In this document: in pieces, positions 45,429 through 53,906 of the stretch
How positions within the stretch are numbered: the first letter of the stretch is position 1
Layout: every line of letters starts with the position of its first letter
Assembly: GCA_937958995.1 (NCBI GenBank)
Contig: CALGAP010000007.1
Location: forward strand, 186,001 to 250,000
Reading direction: 5' to 3'
Source: an uncultured Chitinophagaceae bacterium
GTDB lineage: Bacteria; Bacteroidota; Bacteroidia; Chitinophagales; Chitinophagaceae
Length of the DNA stretch: 64,000 nt
Program-made: the position numbers and the translations under genes
The notes under the pieces: generated by a model
What the model was told of the DNA's origin: nothing
Databases searched by the model: none
The model's input: the letters and a program-made list of their open reading frames with translations, nothing else

Positions 45429-46760
45429 TTAATTGTCAATGGCAGGACTCAGCGGCCAGTACAAGCTGGCGATGGGATCGGGTTGGGAGGGTGAGAAACT
45501 GACCTTGTGAGGCAACAGGTGCTGAGCGATTGGCAAATTGGCATCTACGATGCCGCGCACCACGCAGCGCGCCAGTTCATAGGCGCCGTAAGTGCTGAAG
45601 TGCGTGTCATCTTTCAGTTCGGTCGTCTGCCCGGGAATGGAATTCGCGGCATAATGCACAAAAGCCTTCGCCGATTCATCGGATCCCCAGGCTTCGTAGA
45701 GTTCCTTGCTCATGGCATTGAGATCGATAAGGGCTACCCCCTCTTCGGCCGCCACCTGCCGCATGGCTTCGGGATAATCGCCGAGCGTGTTTACTACGGC
45801 TCCCGTGCTGTCGAAACTTCTGCGATGCATCGAAGTGACAAGCACTGGTATCATTTGCCGCATATGCGCTTCGGTAATCCACTCTTTTAAAACGGCTTTG
45901 TAACTGGTAAAAGGATCGAGGTAGTTGGCGCCGGGCTTCTGATCGTTGTGTGCAAATTCGATAAACAGGTAATCGCCGGGTTTCGACATGCTCCATATTT
46001 TTTCCAGCCTTCTTTCGGCGCGGAAGGCCAGCAGCGATTCACCCGACTCAGCATAGTTGGCGATGGCTACTGCGCCGGGAACAAAAAAGGCGGGCAGCAT
46101 TTGTCCCCAGGCCGCCCAGGGCTCGCGGTCCTGGTCAACTACCGTACTGTTGCCTGCAAGAAACAGGGTGGTTGCTTTTGAATTGGGCCTTATTTCCAGC
46201 GCGCACACTTTAGGCAGCGAATCGTTGAACTCGAAAGTGAGCAGGTGATCCCAGTGCCTGTACGACGATTCCCGCGGTTTCAGTCGTACCTTGTTCAGCA
46301 TGCCCATGTGCGAGCCGCGTATCAGGCTATCGCGCTTATGAACGGTAAATGTTCTTATAGTGACCTGGTTTTTCTCGGTGCGAATATTTTCCAGCATCAG
46401 CCGGCGGCATTCGGTGCGCACGGTGGTGGCGGAGCTGCCCTTAATATCTCCCAGGATTAATTTTACGTCGTAGTTGCCGTCGGGCAGGCATACGGAGAAA
46501 AAGAATGGTTTCCCGCTGGTGATAAAATCGCCCACCAGCTTGCGGCCGGATTTGCGCGTTACGGCCTCCAGTTGGGCGCCTTCGTGAAAACCATAGCCTA
46601 TATTTTCATCGTAAATGCATTCAGGGGTAATGGGAATATAACCCTTTGCGGCTTGCCCGGTGCCAAAGTCGAATTTGAAGGTTGTCAATACGGCCCGCGA
46701 TTGACCCTGTACCCAAACGGTGTTGCCACAAAGAACAGAGAGAAGTAAAAATCTCATCAT
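45429..46760 (-). CDS. Two-domain CE12-type acetylesterase with N-terminal galactose-binding-like domain
   Basis: 443 residues from the ATG at 46760 (MMRFLLLSVLCGNTVWVQGQS signal); the open frame extends to 46823 but has no signal-like start there. Residues 25-185 form a beta-sandwich (FKFDFGTGQAAKGYIPITPECIY, NYDVKLILGD), then an SGNH domain with LAGNSTVVDQ (Ser nucleophile, Asn replacing the usual Asp before it), YAESGESL, FIEFAHNDQ and DDTHFSTYGAYELARCVV. This is a typical pectin-acetylesterase-like arrangement. It opens the minus-strand block that continues with the Ldh-family dehydrogenase. Confidence 0.87.
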   Translation of the reverse strand: MMRFLLLSVLCGNTVWVQGQSRAVLTTFKFDFGTGQAAKGYIPITPECIYDENIGYGFHEGAQLEAVTRKSGRKLVGDFITSGKPFFFSVCLPDGNYDVKLILGDIKGSSATTVRTECRRLMLENIRTEKNQVTIRTFTVHKRDSLIRGSHMGMLNKVRLKPRESSYRHWDHLLTFEFNDSLPKVCALEIRPNSKATTLFLAGNSTVVDQDREPWAAWGQMLPAFFVPGAVAIANYAESGESLLAFRAERRLEKIWSMSKPGDYLFIEFAHNDQKPGANYLDPFTSYKAVLKEWITEAHMRQMIPVLVTSMHRRSFDSTGAVVNTLGDYPEAMRQVAAEEGVALIDLNAMSKELYEAWGSDESAKAFVHYAANSIPGQTTELKDDTHFSTYGAYELARCVVRGIVDANLPIAQHLLPHKVSFSPSQPDPIASLYWPLSPAIDN

Positions 46761-46910
46761 ACGCGTGACAGTTTGGTGCAGAAAATCAATGGGAGTGATG
46801 CAAACATTATGCCCCTGCTCCACTCAACAAATGTACGGGACCATATCCATGTACGGCAAATTCATTTACCAGGCGGCGATCATAAGAAACAGTATCTGAA
46901 GCAATAGAAA

Positions 46911-46942
46911 AAAAATAGACCCGGGGAAAAGTCCCCAGGTCT
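46911..46942 (-). terminator. Strong minus-strand terminator before the CE12 gene region
   Basis: An 11-position stem with one mismatch (46917-46927 against 46932-46942, loop AAAG) reading AGACCTGGGGA on the minus strand, followed by ATTTTTTTTC. It ends a minus-strand transcript coming from the broken ORF at 47008-47204 or from the rhamnose kinase further upstream. Confidence 0.8.
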
Positions 46943-47007
46943 TTGCTCTATACTGTCCAATCTATAGTAAAAATTTGGGTATCCAGGATGTTGATAGTTT
47001 CTACTCA

Positions 47008-47204
47008 TCATTCATCGGCGAAACCTAGAAGTTGTCGCGTCATGCGCCCCATCAACAAACGGGAAGTATCACCCGTTGCCGTGAGTGTGCCAAAAAACGA
47101 AGCATCATGCGCGTGGGATGCACTAAATGATGCCAGCCCGATAAGATAGTGTTGCAATAAAAAGCTGAAGGGAATTTCGAAATTGCAAGCACGCTTTTTT
47201 TCAT
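47008..47204 (-). pseudogene. Possible frameshifted small secreted-protein gene
   Basis: The ATG at 47204 opens MKKSVLAISKFPSAFY; a second frame of the same strand, entered about 30 bases later, reads FSFLLQHYLIGLASFSASHA and then DASFFGTLTATGDTSRLLMG and RMTRQLLGFADE with a stop at 47008. Joining the two gives a signal-peptide-like start followed by a mature part, suggesting one reading-frame break. No family is recognised. A direct-repeat regulatory element lies 72 bases upstream and a strong terminator 66 bases downstream. It could instead be a chance open frame; an unbroken reading from the TTG at 47157 (49 residues) is the alternative. Confidence 0.35.
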
Positions 47205-47275
47205 ATAGCAGGTTTTGGTCAGGAATCGTTCATCCGAAATCGCACGATGAATTTATAAACAGAAAAACGCTCAAT

Positions 47276-47293
47276 CATCCTGAACCATCCTGC
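47276..47293 (-). promoter_or_regulatory. Direct-repeat element (copy B)
   Basis: CATCCTGAACCATCCTGC, differing from copy A at 44007 in a single base. It stands 72 bases before the ATG at 47204 and 52 bases beyond the end of the rhamnose kinase gene. Confidence 0.5.
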
Positions 47294-47345
47294 TACCTGG
47301 CTTTTTCCGCGCAATCGTTGCGGGATACATTCTAAATTTACCCGA

Positions 47346-48743
47346 TTAAATGGCGATGGATGCAGAAGCAGTATAAGGTCTGAGGGCTACCAATTCGGCG
47401 GGAGTATTTTTTTTATTCCAGTTGTCGTGCACCGCAAGGGCTGCTCCCAGGGCGGAAGCCTGTGCCACCGTGGTGGCAAATATTTCGTGTTGAGGAAATG
47501 CACAAGCCAGTAAATGCATGTATAACGGGTTGCGGCTGAAACCGCCGTCAACAAATATTCTTTTCACAGGACAATCATTCAGTACTAGTCTGGCCGATCT
47601 CACCTGCTGCCACATAATGTCAAGCATCAATTGATGGTAGGCTGCTTCGTAGCTTGCAAATTCAGACAAATCGCGCTCGCCGAACGGCGATTCCTTCATC
47701 ATGGCTATCCCGGAAAAAGAATTGGTCGCGCTACCGGTACCGGTTGACAAGCCGCTGAGCAATGAAGGATCAAATGAAACATTCTTATAATAGTCGGCCT
47801 GCACGTTGAAATGCGCGGCCAGTCGTTTTACCTGCTGTTCATGTTCATACCCCGCAAATAATCTTGAGGCCTTCACCGGTTTGCCGCGGTACTGCATATA
47901 ACAGAGACAATCCTGCTGCAATTCTTCCGCCGTCAACGGCGATTGGTTGAAGGGATTAAGGGCGATGCACCAGGTGCCCGTCGAAATAAGTAAAAAGGGT
48001 TCGGTAAATTGAACAAGATAAGGAATAAGTGCGGCCGAACTATCGTGCAGCCCCACGCCACAAGGCAAGGCATGCCCCTCCCACTGCACGGGCATCAGCC
48101 GATCCGAAGGAAAAATCGGTGCCAGCTTTTCGATAATACCTTCTCGGTACAACCATTCATGATAGTGATGTTGGGGAAAGTTCCACAGACCGGTATGACA
48201 ACCGATGCTTGTAATATCCGACCAGGCATTTCCCGACACGAGGAAGCCCATATACTGCGGCAGGTGTAGCGAATATTTTACCTGTTGAAACAACTCCGGC
48301 TTTTCATATTTCAAGCGATACAACTGCATGCCCGAATTAAGGCTTCCCAGTACGGGCGAGGCGGTAAGCATGGAGAAACTGATTTCGCCGCCATAGGTCT
48401 TATAAAATTGATCCTGCAGTTGTTGCGGGTATGGTTTCAGGTAATTGTGTAATGGCGCTATTGCCTTCCCTTCAGCATTAATGTGCACAAAGCTGGCGCC
48501 GTAGGTAGAAAAATTCAACGCGCGGATATTGCAATTTGTATTATTTAAAAGCCCACGCAAACTTTCCTTCACCCAAGCCCTGAGTTTTTCCAAATCCTCA
48601 CAAGGGTATCCATCTTCATCACTCGTCTCATCAAACTGTTCTGATTTTTCCAATAATATATTGTACTGTTCGTCGAAAAGGAACAGTTTTTTATTGGTCT
48701 TGCCAATATCGAAGATCGCTATTGCGGCATCCCCATTCAACAT
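47346..48743 (-). CDS. FGGY-family kinase, rhamnulokinase role
   Basis: 465 residues with the FGGY fold: AIAIFDIGKTNKKLFLFDE at the N-terminus, LNFSTYGASFVHIN, GCHTGLWNFPQHHYHEW, GVGLHDSSAALIPYLV, LISTGTWCIALNPFNQSPLT and KRIFVDGGFSRNPLYMHLLACAFP. It differs from the E. coli RhaB subfamily and is nearer to the L-fuculokinase-like group, but it is the last gene of the rhaT-aldolase-rhaM-rhaI operon (41 bases after rhaI), so phosphorylation of L-rhamnulose is the sensible call. Its stop is followed by a gene-poor stretch with the direct-repeat element. Confidence 0.88.
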   Translation of the reverse strand: MLNGDAAIAIFDIGKTNKKLFLFDEQYNILLEKSEQFDETSDEDGYPCEDLEKLRAWVKESLRGLLNNTNCNIRALNFSTYGASFVHINAEGKAIAPLHNYLKPYPQQLQDQFYKTYGGEISFSMLTASPVLGSLNSGMQLYRLKYEKPELFQQVKYSLHLPQYMGFLVSGNAWSDITSIGCHTGLWNFPQHHYHEWLYREGIIEKLAPIFPSDRLMPVQWEGHALPCGVGLHDSSAALIPYLVQFTEPFLLISTGTWCIALNPFNQSPLTAEELQQDCLCYMQYRGKPVKASRLFAGYEHEQQVKRLAAHFNVQADYYKNVSFDPSLLSGLSTGTGSATNSFSGIAMMKESPFGERDLSEFASYEAAYHQLMLDIMWQQVRSARLVLNDCPVKRIFVDGGFSRNPLYMHLLACAFPQHEIFATTVAQASALGAALAVHDNWNKKNTPAELVALRPYTASASIAI

Positions 48744-48784
48744 GCAGATTCCTTGTTCAAATTCAATTCAACTCAATATTCACT

Positions 48785-50059
48785 TTACAGCCCCGTGGCC
48801 ACCGTTTTCTGGCCGCGCTCTTTGATAAGGTGCTCGCGCACTTTAAGGTCGCGGAACAATTGAATGGGCTGCAGGGCGCCACCCGCGCGCAGTCGCGCTT
48901 CGGCCACGAGCGGACGCACATCGGTGCGATATGCTGATTGCAAAATCTCCTGTGCTTTGGCCACATCATTGGCTTCCTGCGCAGCCGACAGTGCCTTTGT
49001 GTCTATCAGCAAAGCCTGCGCGTAGGCAATTTTGATAGCCTCGACAGACTGTAACAAATCTTCGAGCGGATCTTTCACATTATGCGAAGCATCTATCATC
49101 CAGCCAAGATCACTGTGATGCTGCATACCGCGCGCATCCATACCCTCTACCAGTTCGTTGAAAATTAAAAAGAGCTGGTAAGGATTGATCGAACCGACGG
49201 TAAGATCATCGTCGCCGTATTTGCTGTCGTTGAAATGAAAGCCGCCTAATTTGCCCTCGGCCAACAAAAGCGCTACTATCTGTTCGATATTGGCGTTGGG
49301 CAAATGATGACCCAAATCCACCAGGGTGTAAGCTTTTGGTCCCAGCTTAGTAGCGTATAAAAGCGATTGTCCCCAATCTCCCACCGTCATGCTGTAAAAA
49401 TTGGGTTCGTACGCCTTATATTCCACAAACATCTTCCAGTTGTGGGGCAATGCCGCGTATATTTCCTGCAAACCTTCGAGTGTGCGCTGAAAGGCTTTAC
49501 GAAAATTGAGTTGACCGGGAAAACAGCTTCCATCCGATAACCACACGGTAATGGCTTCCGAGCCAAGCGCCACGCCGTGTCTGATCACTTCTATATTATG
49601 ATCGATGGCTTGCTTTCGTACGGCTTTGTCAACGTGCTGCAGCGATCCGAATTTATAACTATACTCCTGGCCGGGCTGGTCCTGGAAAGTGTTGGAGTTC
49701 ACCGCATCGAAACGCAAACCAAATTGCGCGGCCAGCGCTTTGATGGCAGATGGATCTTGCGGAATATCCCAGGGAATATGTAAAGAAATGGCGCCGCTCG
49801 ATTGATTGATGGCGTGCAATAATCCTACGTCTTCAATTTTTTCTTCCAGGCTGCGCGGTTCTCCCCCACCGGAAAAACGGCCAAAGCGCGTGCCGCCCGT
49901 TCCCAATGCCCAACTGGGTATAGCAATCTGAAATGCAATCAGCTTTTCAAGAATGCGCTCCGCACCGGGTATGCTTTCCGCCATGAACTGGTAGCGCCGC
50001 TGATGTTCTTTCAGTAGCGACTGGTTATGCTCGTCGATCCGGTATTTTTCCACCTGCAT
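48785..50059 (-). CDS. rhaI: L-rhamnose isomerase (RhaI type)
   Basis: 424 residues from the ATG at 50059 (MQVEKYRIDEHNQ); a TTG two codons earlier is in frame. Characteristic parts are FQIAIPSWALGTGGTRFGRF, HIPWDIPQDPSAIKALAAQFGLRFDAVNSNTFQDQ, ITVWLSDGSCFPGQLNFRKAF, FVEYKAYEPNFYSM, TLVDLGHHLPNANIEQIVALL and FHFNDSKYGDDDLTVGSINPYQLF, which supply the two-metal site. It is of the Pseudomonas stutzeri type, with broad aldose specificity in known members, rather than the E. coli RhaA type. It converts L-rhamnose to L-rhamnulose. rhaM ends 10 bases upstream of its ATG. Confidence 0.95.
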   Translation of the reverse strand: MQVEKYRIDEHNQSLLKEHQRRYQFMAESIPGAERILEKLIAFQIAIPSWALGTGGTRFGRFSGGGEPRSLEEKIEDVGLLHAINQSSGAISLHIPWDIPQDPSAIKALAAQFGLRFDAVNSNTFQDQPGQEYSYKFGSLQHVDKAVRKQAIDHNIEVIRHGVALGSEAITVWLSDGSCFPGQLNFRKAFQRTLEGLQEIYAALPHNWKMFVEYKAYEPNFYSMTVGDWGQSLLYATKLGPKAYTLVDLGHHLPNANIEQIVALLLAEGKLGGFHFNDSKYGDDDLTVGSINPYQLFLIFNELVEGMDARGMQHHSDLGWMIDASHNVKDPLEDLLQSVEAIKIAYAQALLIDTKALSAAQEANDVAKAQEILQSAYRTDVRPLVAEARLRAGGALQPIQLFRDLKVREHLIKERGQKTVATGL

Positions 50060-50069
50060 AGACAATCGT

Positions 50070-50384
50070 TTAAGAAAGGTAAAATACTTCTTTTAAAGGA
50101 ATACTCAACGGAGAATTATCAGGGTTCGTCTCCATGATATCTTTCATATTTGCCCACCATTTTTTCATCACGGGCTGTTCGGGCAGACGATCCAGGGCAG
50201 CCGGATCATCAATATTCAGAACGCCAAAAAGACTATTGGTTTGTTCATCCAGGAAAATCGAGTACTCACTGATGCCGGTAGCTTTCAACAACGATTTCAG
50301 CTCCGGCCATATCTCGTCGTGTCGTTTTTTATATTCGGCCTCATAGCCTTTGCGCAATTGCATTTTGAAAGCGATCCTTTGCAT
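50070..50384 (-). CDS. rhaM: L-rhamnose mutarotase
   Basis: 104 residues, the normal size. MQRIAFKMQLRKGYEAEYKKRHDEIWPELKSLLK carries the conserved HDEIWPE with the catalytic His, followed by YSIFLDEQTNSLFGVLNI and PVMKKWWANMKDIME, all typical of RhaM. It interconverts the alpha and beta anomers of L-rhamnose so that the isomerase gets its preferred form. It is in the rhamnose operon, 36 bases after the aldolase/dehydrogenase gene. Confidence 0.95.
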   Translation of the reverse strand: MQRIAFKMQLRKGYEAEYKKRHDEIWPELKSLLKATGISEYSIFLDEQTNSLFGVLNIDDPAALDRLPEQPVMKKWWANMKDIMETNPDNSPLSIPLKEVFYLS

Positions 50385-50420
50385 AGGAGAAAATATTTTA
50401 AGAAAGAATCAACCAAAAAC

Positions 50421-52544
50421 TTACCTTACAAACGCCGCCGCAATGCCACCATCCACATTCAACACATTCCCCGTTGATTTATTCAAAAATCCTCCCACAA
50501 AAACAAAACAGGCCAGCGCAATATCTTCCGGCATGATGATTTCATTCAGCAGGGTCCGCTTTGCGTAGTATGCCGGCAGTTCCTCTACCTTCACACCATA
50601 CGCTTTGGCGCGGCCTTCGGCCCAGGCGCCCTCCCAGATCTTGCTGTCACAGATCACCGCGTCGGGATTTACAACGTTGACGCGTATGCCATCTTTACCA
50701 AGTTCCGCAGCATTGAGGCGACTCAGGTGCAACTGCGCTGCTTTCGCCGAGCCGTAGCCCGCATTGTTGGGGCCCGACATCAAAGCATTTTTGCTAACGA
50801 TATTCAGCACATCGCCGCCGAAGCCTTGCTTTCGCATAATTTTAACGCCGGCCTTCGTCACGGCGAATTGTCCTTTTACCAGTACGTCGTACAACAAATC
50901 CCAGTCTTCTTCGGTATGCTCTTCCAATGGCTTTGATATGGATAGGCCCGCGCAGTTCACGATAATATCCACGCCGCCAAATGCCAGCGCGGCGGCAGTC
51001 ATTGCATTTTGAATGTCACTGTTCTTCGTTACATCGAGCACTACTGATGTAAATACATCCTTTCCATAGTCTTTCTGAAACTCTTCCTGCGCATTATTTA
51101 ATCTCTCCGCATCGTTATCATTCAGCACCACGCAGGCGCCCTCATCAGCAAATTTGCGGGCGATGGCTTTGCCTATACCACCCGCGCTGCCAGTAATCAA
51201 TGCCACTCGTCCCGAAAGTGCTTTGGGTTTGGGCATGCGTTGCAACTTGGCTTCTTCCAACAGCCAGTATTCGATATTAAATGCCTCCTGCCGCGACAGC
51301 GAGGTGTATGATGAAATGGCTTCCGCGCCACGCATCACGTTGATGGCATTGAGATAAAATTCAGCTGCCACGCGCGCCGTTTGTTTGTCTTTTGAAAAAG
51401 TAAACATGCCTACACCGGGATATAAAATCACTACCGGGTTGGCATCGCGCATGGGCGGACTATTCGTGTGTTTGCAACTGTTATAATACTCCGTGTACAT
51501 GGAGCAGTATGCTTCAAACTGCGGCGCCAGTTTTTCTTTGATGGACTGCAGGTTGCTGAGATCTTCCGTAGGCGAAAGATTCAATACCAGCGGACTGATC
51601 TTGGTGCGCAAAAAATGGTCGGGGCAACTGGTGCCCATAGGCGCGAGCCGTGTCAAATCGTTTGAATTGATGAAGTCAAGAACGCGGGCATCATCGGTAA
51701 AATGTCCCACCATGCGCGTGGTCTGCGAACAAAAGCCGCGAAGCAGTGGCGCGAGGGCAGCCGCCTGTTGCAGGCGTTGCTGCTGTGGCAGCGACTTTAT
51801 TTTGGCTCCGCCAAAAATAGCTTTTTGCTTACGAACATTTTCTTCAATGTATTCAGCGCAGCGCTCTATTACCTCCAATGTGTTCACATAACTTTCATAG
51901 GCGGTATCGCCCCAGGTAAACAAACCATGCGAACCCAGCATGATACCGCGAATGCCGGGATTTTCATGGAGGCATTGCAGCATTTTTAATCCCAGGTCAA
52001 AACCGGGTCGCTGCCATTCCACCCAACCGATGGTGCCGTTGAACAGTTCACCGGTGATGCGCTTGCCGTCTTTGGCAGCAGCAATTGCGATGGCCGCATC
52101 GGGATGCAGGTGATCGATATGTTTGAAAGGAAGAAAGCCATGAAGCGGTGTATCTATTGAAGGGGCTTTTGAATTAAGGTCAAAAATGCAATGATTGAAA
52201 AGCGCCACCATTTCATCTTCGTGCTCCGGTCCGCGGTAAACTTTTTCGAGGCTGCGAAGTCGCTCTACATAAAGCGCCGCCAGGCCACTGCGTTTTAGTG
52301 TGCCCAGGTCTCCCCCGCTGCCTTTTACCCACATTACCTCTGTATTGGCACCGGTTAAAGGATCTTTCTGAATAGTTTTGCAAGAGGTATTACCGCCACC
52401 ATAATTAGTAAGACGCAAATCGGCGCCAAGCAGATTGGAACGGTAAATAAGCAAGGCAACCTCATCTCCCTGCAGCGAGGCAGCATAGGCCTCATCCCAC
52501 AAATAACTGACGTGTTTAAATCGTGCTGCTCTACTAACTGACAT
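50421..52544 (-). CDS. Bifunctional rhamnulose-1-phosphate aldolase / short-chain dehydrogenase
   Basis: 707 residues in two parts. Residues 1-430 are a class II aldolase domain (LTNYGGGNTSCKT, WVKGSGGDLGTL, GIMLGSHGLFTWGDTAYESYVNTLEVIERC). Residues 440-707 are an SDR (GRVALITGSAGGIGKAIARKF, DIIVNCAGLSISKPLEEH, NIVSKNALMSGPNNAGYGSAKAAQLHLSR with Tyr and Lys, and the C-terminal STGNVLNVDGGIAAAFVR). The fusion splits rhamnulose-1-phosphate into dihydroxyacetone phosphate and L-lactaldehyde and oxidises the latter. This fused form is the usual rhamnose enzyme of Bacteroidota and some Actinobacteria. Confidence 0.93.
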   Translation of the reverse strand: MSVSRAARFKHVSYLWDEAYAASLQGDEVALLIYRSNLLGADLRLTNYGGGNTSCKTIQKDPLTGANTEVMWVKGSGGDLGTLKRSGLAALYVERLRSLEKVYRGPEHEDEMVALFNHCIFDLNSKAPSIDTPLHGFLPFKHIDHLHPDAAIAIAAAKDGKRITGELFNGTIGWVEWQRPGFDLGLKMLQCLHENPGIRGIMLGSHGLFTWGDTAYESYVNTLEVIERCAEYIEENVRKQKAIFGGAKIKSLPQQQRLQQAAALAPLLRGFCSQTTRMVGHFTDDARVLDFINSNDLTRLAPMGTSCPDHFLRTKISPLVLNLSPTEDLSNLQSIKEKLAPQFEAYCSMYTEYYNSCKHTNSPPMRDANPVVILYPGVGMFTFSKDKQTARVAAEFYLNAINVMRGAEAISSYTSLSRQEAFNIEYWLLEEAKLQRMPKPKALSGRVALITGSAGGIGKAIARKFADEGACVVLNDNDAERLNNAQEEFQKDYGKDVFTSVVLDVTKNSDIQNAMTAAALAFGGVDIIVNCAGLSISKPLEEHTEEDWDLLYDVLVKGQFAVTKAGVKIMRKQGFGGDVLNIVSKNALMSGPNNAGYGSAKAAQLHLSRLNAAELGKDGIRVNVVNPDAVICDSKIWEGAWAEGRAKAYGVKVEELPAYYAKRTLLNEIIMPEDIALACFVFVGGFLNKSTGNVLNVDGGIAAAFVR

Positions 52545-52600
52545 ATAAATGTCTTTGAATTAAAAAAAGGATTTGGCCCTTCATCGGGTGGCAATGATAA

Positions 52601-53683
52601 TTATTTCATCGAATTACCGATGCCCACCAAAAATACCGATGCTATGATGGTCGCGATACCTATCGTGATAGTAATCTTTGTCTTCTTGCTTACGCCTTTC
52701 CATTCCTTCAGCACAATGCCCCACATATTGGCCACCAGTATGATGAATGCCATATGCAGAATCCAGCTGCTGGCCGTGTTACCCATTTTGCTTTCACCCA
52801 TACCATAAAAAAAGAACTGCAGGAACCAGGTGGTACCGGCAAGGGCTGAAAACAGGTAGTTTCTTAATAAAGGCGTTTTATTATTGACATAATCCCCAAA
52901 ACTTTTGTTCCTCGTATTTAAAATCATACACCATATAAAGTTGGTGGTGAGTCCGCCCCAGAGCAGCACCACATAGGTCACGTTGTTGCGAAACAAAAAC
53001 TCCCCTTGACCGGGATTTGTTTCCACCCAGCGGCGGTTGGCTTCCATCGCCATATCTGAACCGGCCTCGAGGCCGAAACTAAAACAGGCGCTGAGAATGC
53101 CCGAGATTACCGCCACGATGAGTCCTTTGGTAAGCGCAAACTCTTTTACCGAAGCCTGCTTCTGGTCGTCGGGTAATTCATTTTCCTTCATCATACCTGC
53201 GCGTCCGCTGATGAAGATGCCGGTAAGACAAACCAGAACACCCAGCAGCACCAGCCGGCCGCCCGTGGAGGCCAGCAGATCGCTGAAGGTTTCTTTGCCG
53301 GGCACATTCAGCACGTCATAATATATGGAAGGCACCAGGGCGCCAAAGGCAGAACAAAAACCGAGTATGACTGAATTGCCCAGGGACATGCCCAGGTAGC
53401 GAACACCCAATCCATAAGTCAGACCGCCGATACCCCAGAGCACGCCCATAAAGTAGGTCCAACAGAGCGTGCCGGTATCGGTCCGGGCGATGATATCGGT
53501 GAAACCAGGTATAGTGATCCAGGCCGCCAGTGGTGGCACGATGAGCCAGGAAAACAGTCCGCCAATGATCCAATAGCTTTCCCAATGCCAGCCCTTTACC
53601 TGGGAAAAAGGCATGTAAAAACTTCCTGACGCAAAACCACCTACCAGGTGAAACAGAACACCATAAATGACGATCATGTCCAT
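52601..53683 (-). CDS. rhaT: L-rhamnose:proton symporter
   Basis: 360 residues with about ten membrane segments. The N-terminal GVLFHLVGGFASGSFYMPFSQVKGWHWESYWIIGGLFSWLIVPPLAAW and the GVLWGIGGLTYGLGVRYLGMSLGNSVILGFCSAFGALVPSIY stretch are characteristic of the RhaT family. It takes up rhamnose with a proton across the inner membrane. It is the first gene of the rhamnose operon, followed by the aldolase/dehydrogenase 56 bases later. The 223 bases to the divergent GntR gene must hold the operon promoter. Confidence 0.96.
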   Translation of the reverse strand: MDMIVIYGVLFHLVGGFASGSFYMPFSQVKGWHWESYWIIGGLFSWLIVPPLAAWITIPGFTDIIARTDTGTLCWTYFMGVLWGIGGLTYGLGVRYLGMSLGNSVILGFCSAFGALVPSIYYDVLNVPGKETFSDLLASTGGRLVLLGVLVCLTGIFISGRAGMMKENELPDDQKQASVKEFALTKGLIVAVISGILSACFSFGLEAGSDMAMEANRRWVETNPGQGEFLFRNNVTYVVLLWGGLTTNFIWCMILNTRNKSFGDYVNNKTPLLRNYLFSALAGTTWFLQFFFYGMGESKMGNTASSWILHMAFIILVANMWGIVLKEWKGVSKKTKITITIGIATIIASVFLVGIGNSMK

Positions 53684-53743
53684 GAAAAGCGATTTTCAAA
53701 ATGGCTGCGCAATAGTCTTATCTAACCCGTGAAAGTATAAGTT

Positions 53744-53760
53744 ACGGAGTATTAGTCCGT
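53744..53760. promoter_or_regulatory. Palindromic element in the rhaT/GntR intergenic region
   Basis: ACGGAGTATTAGTCCGT: 5-base arms ACGGA/TCCGT around a 7-base centre, 61 bases before the rhaT start and 147 before the GntR start. Its place between the divergent regulator and operon fits an operator for the GntR-type regulator; the match is short. Confidence 0.35.
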
Positions 53761-53805
53761 CATGTACTATCATGGTTCTTGTTTATGCGAAAAACATCTA
53801 AATTG

Positions 53806-53901
53806 TTTCGGGTTTTGTCTTTCGGGTTTCGGGTTGCTGCCGCGCCATTTAATCGCTGCTCAATCTGAAGAACCCGGAACTCCAAACCCGAAACCCGAAA
53901 C
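53806..53901. repeat. Inverted repeat in the leader of the rhamnose regulator
   Basis: TTTCGGGTTTCGGGTT at 53820-53835 and its exact reverse complement AACCCGAAACCCGAAA at 53885-53900, with a further partial unit TTTCGGGTT at 53806-53814. The right arm ends 6 bases before the GntR start codon. A folded transcript would hide the ribosome-binding region. The GGGTTTC periodicity looks like a small mobile or expanding repeat. Confidence 0.7.
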
Positions 53902-53906
53902 TTGCT

